Source of the DNA: Acidobacteriaceae bacterium KBS 89
GTDB taxonomy: Bacteria; Acidobacteriota; Terriglobia; Terriglobales; Acidobacteriaceae
NCBI GenBank assembly: GCA_000381605.1
Contig: KB906759.1
Location: forward strand, 477,583 to 541,582
Direction: 5' to 3'
DNA: 64,000 nt
The notes beneath the pieces are model-generated. The model was not told where the DNA came from, did no database searches, and worked only from the letters and a program-made list of their open reading frames with translations. Shown piece after piece: positions 34,056 to 43,398 of this stretch. Made by a program: the position numbers and the translations under genes. How positions within the stretch are numbered: the stretch's first letter is position 1; each line of letters opens with the position of its first letter.

Positions 34056-34183
34056 GTTTTGCACCGCGTCCTGAAACGGACATGGCAGACATAATCGCGG
34101 ATCACGCAGCGTAATCGCGTAGAATCGACTAGATACCGAAACTCTTGCTGGAGCCTGAACTGTCAGCTTTTCTTCATCCTTCG

Positions 34184-35824
34184 ATGGCAATCCTCGCGTT
34201 GCTGCTTGCTCCCAAGGGCTTTCGCCACTATTTGAGATCGCACTATCTCGACCAGACTTTCAAGGGGCTTTACCACTGGAACGCGTTCGATACGGCGATG
34301 TTGATTCCGTACTTCATCGTCATGATCATCCTGGCGTTTTACGGTATTCATCGCTATCAACTGGTGTGGCTCTACTTTAAGAACAAGAAGAACGCTGCGA
34401 AGTGGGATGAGCCGCCGGCGCGGTTTGGCGAAGGCCAGTTGCCGTTCGTCACTGTCCAACTGCCGATCTTCAATGAGCAGTTTGTCATCGACCGGTTGAT
34501 CGATGCGGTTTGCAAACTCGACTATCCGCGAGACCGGTTTGAGGTCCAGGTTCTGGATGATTCGACGGATGAGACGAAGGAGGTAGCACGCGAGATCGTC
34601 GAACGGTATGCGCGCGGGTTTGCCGGGATGGAGCCGCAGCCGATTGTGTACCTGCATCGCAGCAACCGGCATGGGTATAAGGCGGGTGCGCTGGACAAGG
34701 GGCTCGACGTAGCACGCGGTGAATTTGTGGCGATCTTCGATGCGGACTTCGTGCCGCCGCGGCAGTGGGTGATGCAGGTGATCCATCATTTCGCGGAGCC
34801 CGAGATCGGGATGGTGCAGACGCGGTGGACACATCTGAACAGGAACTACAGCTTCCTGACGCAGGTGGAGGCGATCCTGCTGGATGGGCACTTCGTGCTG
34901 GAGCACGGTGGACGCAGCCGCGCGGGGGTGTTCTTCAACTTCAATGGGACAGCGGGGATGTGGCGGCGGGAGACGATCTCGACCGCGGGTGGATGGCAGC
35001 ATGACACCCTGACCGAAGATACTGACCTGAGCTATCGGGCGCAGCTGGTGGGGTGGCAGTTCAAGTATCTGCAGGACGTTGAGTGTCCCGCAGAGCTGCC
35101 GATTGAGATGACGGCGTTCAAGACCCAGCAGGCGCGATGGGCGAAGGGCCTGATCCAGACGGGCAAGAAGATTCTGCCGCGGATACTGAAGAGCAATGCG
35201 CCGTGGCACACGAAGCTGGAGGCGTGGTATCACCTGACGGCGAACATCAGCTATCCGCTGATGATCGTGCTGAGCGTGCTGCTGATGCCGGCGATGATTA
35301 TTCGCAGCTGGCAAGGACTGCTGCAGATGCTGCTGATTGACTTTCCGCTGTTCATTGCGAGCACGATGTCGGTGTCGACTTTTTACATGGTGAGCCAAAA
35401 GGAGCTGTATCCGAAGAGCTGGTACATGTCCATCCTCTATATTCCGTTCGTGATGGCGCTTGGCGGAGTGGGGCTGACGATTACGAACACGAAAGCCGTG
35501 CTGGAGGCGCTGTTCGGGGTGAAGAGCGCGTTTGCACGAACGCCGAAGTACAAGGTGCGGAAGAAGGGCGAGAAGACTCAGGCGAAGGTGTATCGCAAGC
35601 GGCTTGGTATTGTGCCGTGGATCGAGCTGGGGATTGGATGCTACTTTGCCTGGACGGTCTACTATGCGGTTTCGACTGAGAACTTTTTTACTGTGCCGTT
35701 TCTGGTGCTGTTCGTATTCGGGTACTGGTATACGGGGTTGCTGAGCCTGTTGCAGGGCAGGTTTGAACGAAGCGGAGACCCCGGGGAACAGATGCACGAA
35801 AAGCCGTATCCGGTAGGTATCTAG
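34184..35824 (+). CDS. Cellulose-synthase-like family-2 glycosyltransferase
   Basis: 546 residues from the ATG at 34184. A TTG at 34145 would add 13 residues; neither has a clear ribosome site. Membrane segment(s) come first (about 37-60), then the GT-A domain with VLDDSTDETKEVA, IFDADFVPP, FNGTAGMWRRE, LTEDTDLSYR and QQARWAKG. That is the D, D, D, QxxRW set of processive beta-glycosyltransferases. Four C-terminal membrane segments follow (about 360-530). It should polymerise or extend a polysaccharide at the inner membrane. Related proteins include glucomannan synthase-like enzymes. Product unknown. Confidence 0.9.
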   Translation: MAILALLLAPKGFRHYLRSHYLDQTFKGLYHWNAFDTAMLIPYFIVMIILAFYGIHRYQLVWLYFKNKKNAAKWDEPPARFGEGQLPFVTVQLPIFNEQFVIDRLIDAVCKLDYPRDRFEVQVLDDSTDETKEVAREIVERYARGFAGMEPQPIVYLHRSNRHGYKAGALDKGLDVARGEFVAIFDADFVPPRQWVMQVIHHFAEPEIGMVQTRWTHLNRNYSFLTQVEAILLDGHFVLEHGGRSRAGVFFNFNGTAGMWRRETISTAGGWQHDTLTEDTDLSYRAQLVGWQFKYLQDVECPAELPIEMTAFKTQQARWAKGLIQTGKKILPRILKSNAPWHTKLEAWYHLTANISYPLMIVLSVLLMPAMIIRSWQGLLQMLLIDFPLFIASTMSVSTFYMVSQKELYPKSWYMSILYIPFVMALGGVGLTITNTKAVLEALFGVKSAFARTPKYKVRKKGEKTQAKVYRKRLGIVPWIELGIGCYFAWTVYYAVSTENFFTVPFLVLFVFGYWYTGLLSLLQGRFERSGDPGEQMHEKPYPVGI

Positions 35825-35916
35825 ACGTTCTAAACTGTTTTGGCTAGGGACGCGGTGGTTGCTGGTAGACTTGAGGGCTTGATGAAGCCAGTCTCCGCGG
35901 AACCCCCTTGTGAACT

Positions 35917-36300
35917 ATGCCGATCGTTACCGTTAGTCACGTAGCTCTTGCGCTCTTCTTTGGATATGTCGTGGCCGTTGGTCTGTCGATGGGCGCGACC
36001 TTCGGCATAACTGCGGCCTCGCGCAGCTTTGTTTCGAAGAACTATCGTATCCGACGAGGATACAAATATACGCAGGAGGCGGTGTGGCTGGTCTGCGCAA
36101 CGGCCGGCGGCTACGTCGCGGCCGTTGTGGATGAAGCTACTGCACCGTGGATTGCTGGCGCGGGCCTCGTCGTTGCTCTGGTTGGCGTGCTGTGGTTGAA
36201 CGCGTGGGAGATGCGGCAGCGCGGCCTTGGGCACCAGATTTCAATGAGTCTTGCGTCCGTCGCAGGGGTGGCTGCCGGTTTTTTTATCCATCTGCGATAG
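35917..36300 (+). CDS. Small polytopic membrane protein of unknown function
   Basis: 127 residues with four hydrophobic segments: about 5-30, 52-68, 76-90 and 105-123. A basic loop (RSFVSKNYRIRRGYKY) lies between the first two. No family recognised. It is followed by a terminator hairpin at 36374. Confidence 0.65.
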   Translation: MPIVTVSHVALALFFGYVVAVGLSMGATFGITAASRSFVSKNYRIRRGYKYTQEAVWLVCATAGGYVAAVVDEATAPWIAGAGLVVALVGVLWLNAWEMRQRGLGHQISMSLASVAGVAAGFFIHLR

Positions 36301-36373
36301 GTTGGCCGAACTGCGAGGGATGACGAGTCAATTCAATGATTTACAGAATGCATGCGGAGCGGGTGCGCGCAAG

Positions 36374-36410
36374 AAAAGGAAGAAGAGGTGCCCCTCTTCT
36401 TCCTTTTTTT
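36374..36410. terminator. Bidirectional intrinsic terminator
   Basis: AAAAGGAAGAAGAGG-tgcc-CCTCTTCTTCCTTTTTTT: a perfect 13-15 bp stem between the convergent ends of the genes at 35917 (plus) and 36437 (minus). Confidence 0.9.
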
Positions 36411-36436
36411 GAACCAGGCAGATTGAGTGAATGCTG

Positions 36437-37423
36437 CTAGAAGCGGACGCCGAAGACGACTGGGATGAAACTGGTCTTAGCGCTGTTTTGGGGGAATACG
36501 TTGAAGTTGCTGCCATTCGCACTGCCATAGGAGAAGGGGCGATAGGAATTGAACGTATAGACGTAGCGTGCTTCCACGAAGAACTTCTCTCCGGCGAAGC
36601 GAGAGAACTTATATGTCATGCCCAGTCCACCGTTCACGCCGAAGGCGTTGCTGGTGTATTTGTCGATGGTTTGATTGGCCTGGTAGGCGAAGCATCCGTA
36701 GAACGGATCGCAGTATGTTCCGATGGATGGGATCGTGAAGTTCGCGGTCTTGTGATAGAAGCCAGCGCCGCCTACAGCGTAAGCACCGAAGGTGTCCGAG
36801 GAGTAAAAGTTGGCGATGGGGCCAAGCGTAAAGGACCAGTCGTGGCTGGTGCCGCCGAGCTGTGTGAGACCGCAACCCCCAATGCATGTGCTGTTGTAGA
36901 TTGCTAGCTGTTTGTTGAGAGTGGCGGTCTGGAAGCCGAAGTTGGCCCAGTCGAACTGGACGTTCACGCCGAAGGTCTTGTTGAAGTTGCGTCCGGCGCC
37001 AGCCTGGAAATCATAGCTGGTGGTCAGGTAGCTGTGAGAGCCGCCAACAGGTAGCGTGAAGCCTCCACCGACGAAGAAAGTGTATTTAGCGGAGCCGTCT
37101 GCATTGGTGTGGCTGTCGCTGTAGTTGGGTTTGCCATAGCGGCGACGCGGTGGAGGTTGGCCGGCACCGCCGCTGAGATCGAAGCTTTCGACGCTGGCCA
37201 GTTCGGCGCTGCCGGTGCTGCTGCTGTATTTCAGATCTTCGGGTGCGGAGAGATCAAGCGGAGCAGCGAGGGTTGCCTTGAGACTAACGGGGGGGAGGGA
37301 CGGTGCCGTGCCTGCCGACTGCTGGGCATGAAGCCCCAGAGTGCCTGCGGCAGAGAGAAAAGTAATTGCCGCGGTGCGGCCAAGGATAGAGTTAAGGCGA
37401 TTTCTACTGGTCATTGTGTGCAT
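36437..37423 (-). CDS. Outer-membrane beta-barrel protein
   Basis: 328 residues from the ATG at 37423, with GGGAG 12 nt upstream. A signal peptide (AAITFLSAAGTLGLHAQ) is followed by a Pro/Ser-rich linker containing GGAGQPPPRRRYGKPNYSD. The rest is alternating beta strands: YTFFVGGGFTLPVG, LTTSYDFQAGAGRNF, FGVNVQFDWANFGF, and the last strand IPVVFGVRF ending in Phe, the sorting signal for the BAM complex. An OmpW/OmpA-like eight-stranded barrel is likely. A pair of loop cysteines (CIGGC) may form a disulfide. Function unknown. Confidence 0.82.
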   Translation of the reverse strand: MHTMTSRNRLNSILGRTAAITFLSAAGTLGLHAQQSAGTAPSLPPVSLKATLAAPLDLSAPEDLKYSSSTGSAELASVESFDLSGGAGQPPPRRRYGKPNYSDSHTNADGSAKYTFFVGGGFTLPVGGSHSYLTTSYDFQAGAGRNFNKTFGVNVQFDWANFGFQTATLNKQLAIYNSTCIGGCGLTQLGGTSHDWSFTLGPIANFYSSDTFGAYAVGGAGFYHKTANFTIPSIGTYCDPFYGCFAYQANQTIDKYTSNAFGVNGGLGMTYKFSRFAGEKFFVEARYVYTFNSYRPFSYGSANGSNFNVFPQNSAKTSFIPVVFGVRF

Positions 37424-37871
37424 CTTTGTATGGCTCCCTAGGTGTGGCGAAGTCTTCTTTGGCTTGAACCCGACTCTAATACGGTTGTTGTGTAAGACGC
37501 AGTAAATCACGTTTCGGATGACTAGGATACGGGTGTTTTTACCAGTTTGGCCGCTGACAAAATCTTGACAATTGAGAGGTTACCGGTCTTCTCGGGTGAA
37601 GAACGCTTCTCGCGTCCGCGCGCGCAATCAGAGAAGAGAGTGAACCGGGCGGTTGCGACGAGGTTCGGTTGAAGGGGATTTCTGCACTGCGCGGCCCACG
37701 ATGAGACGATGGGCCGCTCCGGTCGAGCTACGGGTGTGTCGTCGTGCGAAGAATGGCAGGTAACGGCAAGTGCAACCGCCAGGTCCTTCGACTGCGGCAC
37801 TCACGATAATGCCGTGAGTGCCTTCAGGGATGACAGTTGAGAGAGTCGGATTTTGTGGAGAGGTGCGGTTA
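37424..37871. other. Intergenic region with two strong hairpins, no gene seen
   Basis: Two dyads lie 3' of the RNase E/G gene: GGCACTCACG-ataatgc-CGTGAGTGCC at 37796-37822 and GCGGCCCA-N11-TGGGCCGC at 37691-37717. Neither has a U-run on the minus strand. They are probably a 3' end or processing structure of the rng transcript. The rest of the region up to the barrel gene start holds no convincing ORF. Confidence 0.5.
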
Positions 37872-40800
37872 TTAGTGGATGTCGAACTGTTCCGGGTGGA
37901 GGCTGGGGTCGGATTTGACGAGGATGGTTTTGCCGACCATCTCTTCCATCTCCTGCAGCCACTTGGTACCGGGGGCCTTGAGCTGTTTGACGACTTCGGG
38001 GTTGACGCGCAGCATGACGTCGCCGCGCTCGAGGTGCCTTTGCATCTTGCGCATCTCGATGTAGATGTCATTGCAGACAGTGACCGGCGACTTGACCATG
38101 CCAGTCCCGACGCACACGTTGCAGGTGGTGGACAAAGTGCGCTCGAGGGATTGCTTGACACGCTTTCGAGTAATGGCGACGAGGCCAAAATCGTTGAATT
38201 GAAGGACCTTCGAAGGGGCGCGGTCGTTCTTCAACTCTTCTTCGAGGGCGGCCATGACCCGGTTGCGATTCTTGCGCTCGTCCATGTCGATGAAGTCGAT
38301 GATGATGATGCCGCCGAGGTCGCGCAGACGAATCTGGCGAACGATCTCGGGAATTGCGTCGAGGTTGGTCTTGACGATGGTGTCTTCGAGGCGGGCGGTC
38401 TTGCCGACGAACTTGCCGGTGTTGATGTCGATCGCGACGAGAGCTTCAGTCTGGTTGATGACGATGGAGCCGCCGGATTTGAGCCAGACCTTGGAGCGCA
38501 GAGCCTTGTTGATCTCTTCGGTGATGCCGAACTGCTCGAAGAGTGGGGCCTCCTTGCTGTAGAGCTTGACGCGTCGGATGAGCGACGGCTGGAAGCGCTG
38601 CAGGAAACGCAGGATCCGCTCGTAATCGGTTTCGGTGTCGACCCATATGGCGGAGAAGTTGTCGGTGACCTGGTCGCGGAGGATGCGCTCGACGAGGTTG
38701 AGGTCGTGGTAGATGAGAGCCGGGGACTTTGAGGATTCTGAACGGCTCTTGATATCGGCCCAGAGGTTGAGCAGGAAGCGGAGATCGCTGCGGAGCTCTT
38801 CTTCGCTGGCGCCGGAGGCCGCAGTGCGGACGATAAAGCCGCCGGAGGCTTCGCCTTTTTCGCTGAGAAGAATATCTTTCAGGCGGCGGCGTTCGCCGTC
38901 GGACTCGATCTTGCGGGAGACGCCGGTGTGGTTGACGGTCGGCATGAAGACGAGGAAGCGTCCGGGAAGAGCGATGTGGCTGGTGATGCGGGCGCCCTTC
39001 TTGGCGATGGGCTCCTTGGCGATCTGGACGAGAATCTCCTGACCGGGCTTAAGAAGCTCACTGATGGCCGGAAGGTTGGTGGACTGCATGGAGCTGCGGC
39101 CACCACGACGGTCGCGGCCTCCACCTGAGCGCTCGCGATCGGCTGCGCCGCCGGTGTGGCGGGGCCGGTCGTTGCGGTCACTGCGCCCGAAGCGGTCGCG
39201 GCGTCCGTCACGACGGCCATCGCGGCGACCCCGGCCACGATCGTTACTTCGATCTCGGACGGGAACGGCCGTTCCGACCTGGGGCTGATCGATTCCGTTC
39301 GGGGTTACCTCGCCAGCTTCGGCGAACTCTTCGTGGATGACATCCTCTTCGGTATCGGACTCGTCGAGGTCTTCCTCGTCATCCGCGTCCTCGGTGTCAT
39401 CAAGGCTGTCCAGACTGTCGAGGGTTGGATCGTGAAGGGTGTCCTCTTCTTCGAAGTCCTCGTCAAAGTCCTCCTGGTTGGGGCCCTCGCCGGTGCCAGA
39501 GCCGGTGATGTGGTCGATGGACATCTCGCGGAGCATTGTGCCGAGATCGGCCGCGCCCTCGAGGGTCTCCTCTTCTTCGAAGTCCTCCATCTCCTCGATG
39601 GAGCTTGCGTGGAGGGTGGTGTTGTAATCCTCTTCGTCGAGCGTCTCTTCGACGAGCGCTCCAGCGCTGGGGATGAACGTAGTGACTGGGGTTGCAGAGG
39701 TTATGTCGCCTGTAGCGTGAAGGGTTGTGACCTCGTGCGAAACGGTCTCGGCTACGATGACGGGGGCCGGGTCAGTGGGGGTCTGCCAGTCGAACTTTTC
39801 GTGGACAACGTCAACCGGCTCGGGATTGAGTTGCGCGATCGGCTCGTCTGGGGTTGGAGTGTTGCTGTAGGTCGTGTTGTGGTCGTGGATCGCTTCGGCT
39901 TCGAGAGCTTCTGGAGCTTCCGGGACTTCGAGTACGGGTGCGCTCTGGCGGAATTCGCTGGGGGCGGCCGGGTCGATGCGGTAGGATGCTGAGGCTTCGA
40001 TGGGCTCGTATTCGACGGGAGCCGGCGGGGTAGTTGTTTCCTGAGGGAGGTCGGTGCTGGAGATTGCCTCGGAGTCCGTTGTCGCAAGAACTTCTGGCGG
40101 TGCCTCGATGGTCTCGGTGGTGCCGGGGCCAGCGGTCTCCTGAACGAACTGAGCGGGCCGCTCGAAATTGTTGCGATAGCTTTCGCGAGTGTCCTGACGA
40201 CGCACGGACCTGGAATCGTCGCGATTTTCTGAACGGCGGTGGCGGGAGAGCGATTCGCCGGGCAGGGTGGCTCCGCCATCCCAGCCAGCCGGGATGGTGA
40301 ACTCCGGAGCTGCGGGGATGATGACATTTACTTCGGCAGGTTTGGAGGCCGAGGCTACCGGTGTTTCGCCGCCTTTGCGGTACTTGGAGAGAGACTCGCC
40401 GGGCAGAACGATTGGCTCAGCAATGGCGTCTAGTTCAGGAGTTTGGTTGTGAGCGGGGGCGTCTTCGACGCCGTAGAGGGATGTCCGAGGGGCGAAGCCG
40501 CGAGGGGCGCGCGAGTCGCGTCCTCCACGATCGTTGCGGTTGCCACGGTTACGATCGTTGCGATCACGGTTTCCCGGGCCGTTGCGGTCTCCGCGGTCGT
40601 TGCGGTCTCCGCGGTCGTTGCGGTCGCCGCGATCGTTGCGCCCAGCGTTTTCCTGGATGGGGCCCGTAGCCTCGGTTGCCGGATTAGCGGAGGCAATTGG
40701 GGCGGTGTTGCTGATGGGAGTGGCTGCGCCGTCGATCTCGAAGGAGGCGTCGTCGAAGGAGGTGCCGGCTGACGCATCGGGCGTTGGCGCTCCGGCAATC

Positions 40801-41465
40801 TGCGGGGATTCGTCGCGCTGTCCAGGGCCACGACCGCGACGGCGGCCGCGACGGCCGCGCCAGCGACGGTTGCCATCGGCTCCGGGTGCTCCTTCGCCGA
40901 GTTCGCCTTCATCGGGGCGGCTGGCGGGTGTGCTCTCTGCTGTGAATTCGGCAGGACTGCTGAATTCGTCACGGTTGAATTCGGGAGCGTCCGGCGAATC
41001 GATTGGCGTGGTGGCATCAGGCAACGCCTGGCGGTCGCGATTGCCACCACGGTCACGACGGCCGCGGCCTCGCCCGCGGTCTCCACGACCGTTGCGGTCG
41101 TTTCTGTTGCCGGAATCGATCGCTTGATCGGGGCTGGCTGCTACAGTGCCTTCGATGGTTGGGGCGCTGCCGTTGCGATCGCGGCGGCGACTGGAGTCGC
41201 CGTTGCCGTTCGTATCGAAGTCGGCGGAGTCGCCTGCTTCTTCCATAAAGTCGGTGATGTAAAGGAAGGCGTCGCGCTCGAGGCCGATGTCCACAAAGGA
41301 GGACTGCATGCCGGGAAGGACGCGGGTGACCTTGCCGTTATAGATGGACCCTGCGAGGGTGTATTCGTTCTCGCGCTCGTAATAGATTTCGGTGAGGGCG
41401 TCGTTTTCGACGATAGCGAGACGGGTCTCGTGAGGGGTACTGCTGATGTAAATTTCTTTCGACAT
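37872..41465 (-). CDS. rng: Ribonuclease E/G with very large disordered insertion
   Basis: 1197 residues from the ATG at 41465. Residues 1-80 form the first half of an S1 RNA-binding domain (NGKVTRVLPGMQSSFVDIGLERDAFLYITDF). About 720 low-complexity residues follow: Arg/Asp/Gly/Asn-rich with repeated RGDRND units, then a Pro/Glu/Thr-rich acidic part. The second half of S1 resumes near residue 800 (LLKPGQEILVQIAKEPIAKKGARIT). The catalytic DNase I-like domain has VAIDINTG and IIIIDFIDMDER metal-binding aspartates, and TTCNVCVGTG as Zn-link. The enzyme cleaves single-stranded RNA in mRNA decay and rRNA maturation. Gene order beside rodA is usual. Confidence 0.9.
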   Translation of the reverse strand: MSKEIYISSTPHETRLAIVENDALTEIYYERENEYTLAGSIYNGKVTRVLPGMQSSFVDIGLERDAFLYITDFMEEAGDSADFDTNGNGDSSRRRDRNGSAPTIEGTVAASPDQAIDSGNRNDRNGRGDRGRGRGRRDRGGNRDRQALPDATTPIDSPDAPEFNRDEFSSPAEFTAESTPASRPDEGELGEGAPGADGNRRWRGRRGRRRGRGPGQRDESPQIAGAPTPDASAGTSFDDASFEIDGAATPISNTAPIASANPATEATGPIQENAGRNDRGDRNDRGDRNDRGDRNGPGNRDRNDRNRGNRNDRGGRDSRAPRGFAPRTSLYGVEDAPAHNQTPELDAIAEPIVLPGESLSKYRKGGETPVASASKPAEVNVIIPAAPEFTIPAGWDGGATLPGESLSRHRRSENRDDSRSVRRQDTRESYRNNFERPAQFVQETAGPGTTETIEAPPEVLATTDSEAISSTDLPQETTTPPAPVEYEPIEASASYRIDPAAPSEFRQSAPVLEVPEAPEALEAEAIHDHNTTYSNTPTPDEPIAQLNPEPVDVVHEKFDWQTPTDPAPVIVAETVSHEVTTLHATGDITSATPVTTFIPSAGALVEETLDEEDYNTTLHASSIEEMEDFEEEETLEGAADLGTMLREMSIDHITGSGTGEGPNQEDFDEDFEEEDTLHDPTLDSLDSLDDTEDADDEEDLDESDTEEDVIHEEFAEAGEVTPNGIDQPQVGTAVPVRDRSNDRGRGRRDGRRDGRRDRFGRSDRNDRPRHTGGAADRERSGGGRDRRGGRSSMQSTNLPAISELLKPGQEILVQIAKEPIAKKGARITSHIALPGRFLVFMPTVNHTGVSRKIESDGERRRLKDILLSEKGEASGGFIVRTAASGASEEELRSDLRFLLNLWADIKSRSESSKSPALIYHDLNLVERILRDQVTDNFSAIWVDTETDYERILRFLQRFQPSLIRRVKLYSKEAPLFEQFGITEEINKALRSKVWLKSGGSIVINQTEALVAIDINTGKFVGKTARLEDTIVKTNLDAIPEIVRQIRLRDLGGIIIIDFIDMDERKNRNRVMAALEEELKNDRAPSKVLQFNDFGLVAITRKRVKQSLERTLSTTCNVCVGTGMVKSPVTVCNDIYIEMRKMQRHLERGDVMLRVNPEVVKQLKAPGTKWLQEMEEMVGKTILVKSDPSLHPEQFDIH

Positions 41466-41557
41466 TCTGTGCTCTTTCTGCCCGACCGTGAGGTGCGAGC
41501 GGCAGACCGAGACAGAGAACAATCGGGAGTTGACCTGGCTTCAGGGCCAGGCTTGGC

Positions 41558-41800
41558 TCACCGTGGGGCGGACAGGGGGCGGGATGCGGAAGCGCGTGAA
41601 CGAGACTCGATGACCGGTCCGAGGTGTTGGAACACTTCTGCCCCAGGCACGCTCTGGGAGAACGCGCGGGAGGCGACACGTAGGAGATCGGAGACACGAG
41701 GGGACGCTTCGAACGACAGCTGACATGCGGAGTTTGTGGCCAGAACAACCTCAAAATCAGACACTTGAGGCGGGGCCGTTCGCCATCCGGATGCAATCAT
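41558..41800 (-). CDS. Possible small ORF in the RNase E/G leader
   Basis: An 80-residue frame with ATG at 41800 and an AGGGA two nt before it. The product is Ser/Ala/Val-rich and soluble, with no known family. It lies between rodA and rng on the same strand. Coding status is doubtful, and it could simply be part of a long 5' leader. Confidence 0.25.
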   Translation of the reverse strand: MIASGWRTAPPQVSDFEVVLATNSACQLSFEASPRVSDLLRVASRAFSQSVPGAEVFQHLGPVIESRSRASASRPLSAPR

Positions 41801-42109
41801 TTCCCTGAAACCTGTCCGGCCAACGGATCGATGTCTCTCGTCTGGCCGGCCTTTTCTTCTAAAGTCATTTGTTGCCGCTGACTGGCGACCGTGCGCCGGG
41901 AGTAGCGGGAAGTACGCTGAGCGGCATCTACAGCCGAACAGGTGTTAAGACAGTATTGCACTAAAGGTGCTACAGACGCCAGTGCGGCGGCAGATTCGGC
42001 AGTAGGCGAGTTGGTTCCACGGGCAGGAGTAAAGGTAATTGGATACCTGGCACGTAACGAGGCGGGAGTTACTCAAATAAAGGCCTGTCGGAGAATCGCA
42101 TAGGTTTTT
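41801..42109. other. Non-coding region between rodA and rng with a terminator-like hairpin
   Basis: CCGGCCA at 41816-41822 pairs with TGGCCGG at 41843-41849, followed on the plus strand by CCTTTTCTTCT, an intrinsic-terminator pattern facing away from rng. On the minus strand the same stem would sit in the rng leader. No plus-strand gene ends here, so an antisense transcript or leader structure are the options. Nothing else is recognised to 42109. Confidence 0.45.
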
Positions 42110-43207
42110 TTAGTTGACGAAGCGGCTCATGCGGACATTCATCACGATGCCGAGGGCGAGGAAGGTGAAGAGGACTGAGGAGCCCCCATAGCTAAGCAGC
42201 GGCAGAGGTATCCCAGTAACCGGCATGAGGCCAACGACCATTCCGACATTAACCGCAACCTGAAAGACGATAACCGCGACCACCCCCATGATGATGAAAC
42301 TCCCCGGGAGGTCGGAGGCCGTCTGTGCGTTTTGGATTAGTCGCATGAGGATAAGGAAATAGAGCAGAAGTACACCTACGGCACCGACGAAGCCGTGCTC
42401 TTCGCAGAAGGCGGCGAAGATGAAGTCGGTATAGGGGATGGGCAGAAAGTCGCCCTGCGTCTGTGTTCCCTTGTTGGCGCCCTTGCCCCAGACGCCACCT
42501 GAGCCGACGGCGATGAGGGACTGACGGATCTGATAGCCGGAGCCGCGCGGGTCAGAGTCGGGATTCATGAAGGCGTCGATGCGCGCCTGCTGGTAGGGCT
42601 TGAGGTGCTTGCCGCTCTTCCAGGCGACACCACCGACGAAGATGAGGGCGAGCAGGATGATTGCGACCTGTTTGAAGCGGATGCCGCCGAGGAAGAGGCC
42701 GCAGATCAAGATGGGCAGGTAGGTGAGGGAGGTTCCGAGGTCGGGCTGCTTGAGCACGAACGCCATGGGAACGAAGACCATTGCGGAGACTTTGCCAATG
42801 TCCGGCCAGGTGAGGTCCCTGCCGGTGAGTCCCCAGAAGAAGCGGGCGACGGCGACGATAAGGATGAGCTTGATCCACTCGGATGGTTGGAAATGAGCGC
42901 CGTGGAAGCTGATCCAGCGCTTTCCGCCGAGGACCTTGGTGCCAAAGAGAGCGACCGCGACGAGAGAAAGGATACCGACGCCGTAGGCCCAGTGAACGGT
43001 GTCGATAAGGCGGTGATAGTCAATCAGCGAGATTAGAAACATCAGGACGATGCCGATTGCCAGGAAGCCGATCTGCTTCTGGTCGAAGCCGTGGAACTTG
43101 GTGTGCAGGGTCGCGGACTTGATCTCGAGGACAGAGATAAGCGAGAGCAAAAGGACGAAGCCGAGAAGAACCCAGTCAAAGTCGCGATAGGAGGAGAGGC
43201 GGGTCAT
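42110..43207 (-). CDS. rodA: Peptidoglycan glycosyltransferase RodA
   Basis: 365 residues from the ATG at 43207. SEDS-family features: about ten hydrophobic segments, HFQPSEWIKLILIV (the conserved Q/W/K region), KQPDLGTSL, and the C-terminal GLMPVTGIPLPLLSYGGSS. RodA polymerises glycan strands for cell elongation together with PBP2. Here it is separated from mrdA by chrA and a divergent secreted-protein gene. The longer open frame upstream is not family-like. Confidence 0.95.
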   Translation of the reverse strand: MTRLSSYRDFDWVLLGFVLLLSLISVLEIKSATLHTKFHGFDQKQIGFLAIGIVLMFLISLIDYHRLIDTVHWAYGVGILSLVAVALFGTKVLGGKRWISFHGAHFQPSEWIKLILIVAVARFFWGLTGRDLTWPDIGKVSAMVFVPMAFVLKQPDLGTSLTYLPILICGLFLGGIRFKQVAIILLALIFVGGVAWKSGKHLKPYQQARIDAFMNPDSDPRGSGYQIRQSLIAVGSGGVWGKGANKGTQTQGDFLPIPYTDFIFAAFCEEHGFVGAVGVLLLYFLILMRLIQNAQTASDLPGSFIIMGVVAVIVFQVAVNVGMVVGLMPVTGIPLPLLSYGGSSVLFTFLALGIVMNVRMSRFVN

Positions 43208-43398
43208 GCTTGCAGTAAGTGTAACCAGTTTTGGGGACTGCAGGCCATGCGGATTTTGCAAATGAATACAGGGAGGCAGTGGGTGGATTGGCAGTCTCCG
43301 GCGCGGGTACTGTGCTACTCTGGGCGCGTCTGCGGACGCTTCGCAGCGTGAGGTACGGCGGGTACGAATCCGCACTTGCTAGTGTTGGAGCTCGATCC

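Noticed and set aside
34163..35797. 544-residue frame antisense to the GT2 gene
   Set aside because: Arg/His/Leu-rich mirror of a high-GC gene with all GT2 motifs on the other strand; no family features.
40534..41127. Arg/Ser-rich plus frames opposite the RNase E/G insert, and the repeats there as a DNA tandem array
   Set aside because: They follow from the RGDRND protein repeat on the minus strand; unit lengths vary and the reading frame is kept, so it is protein low complexity rather than a separate DNA element.
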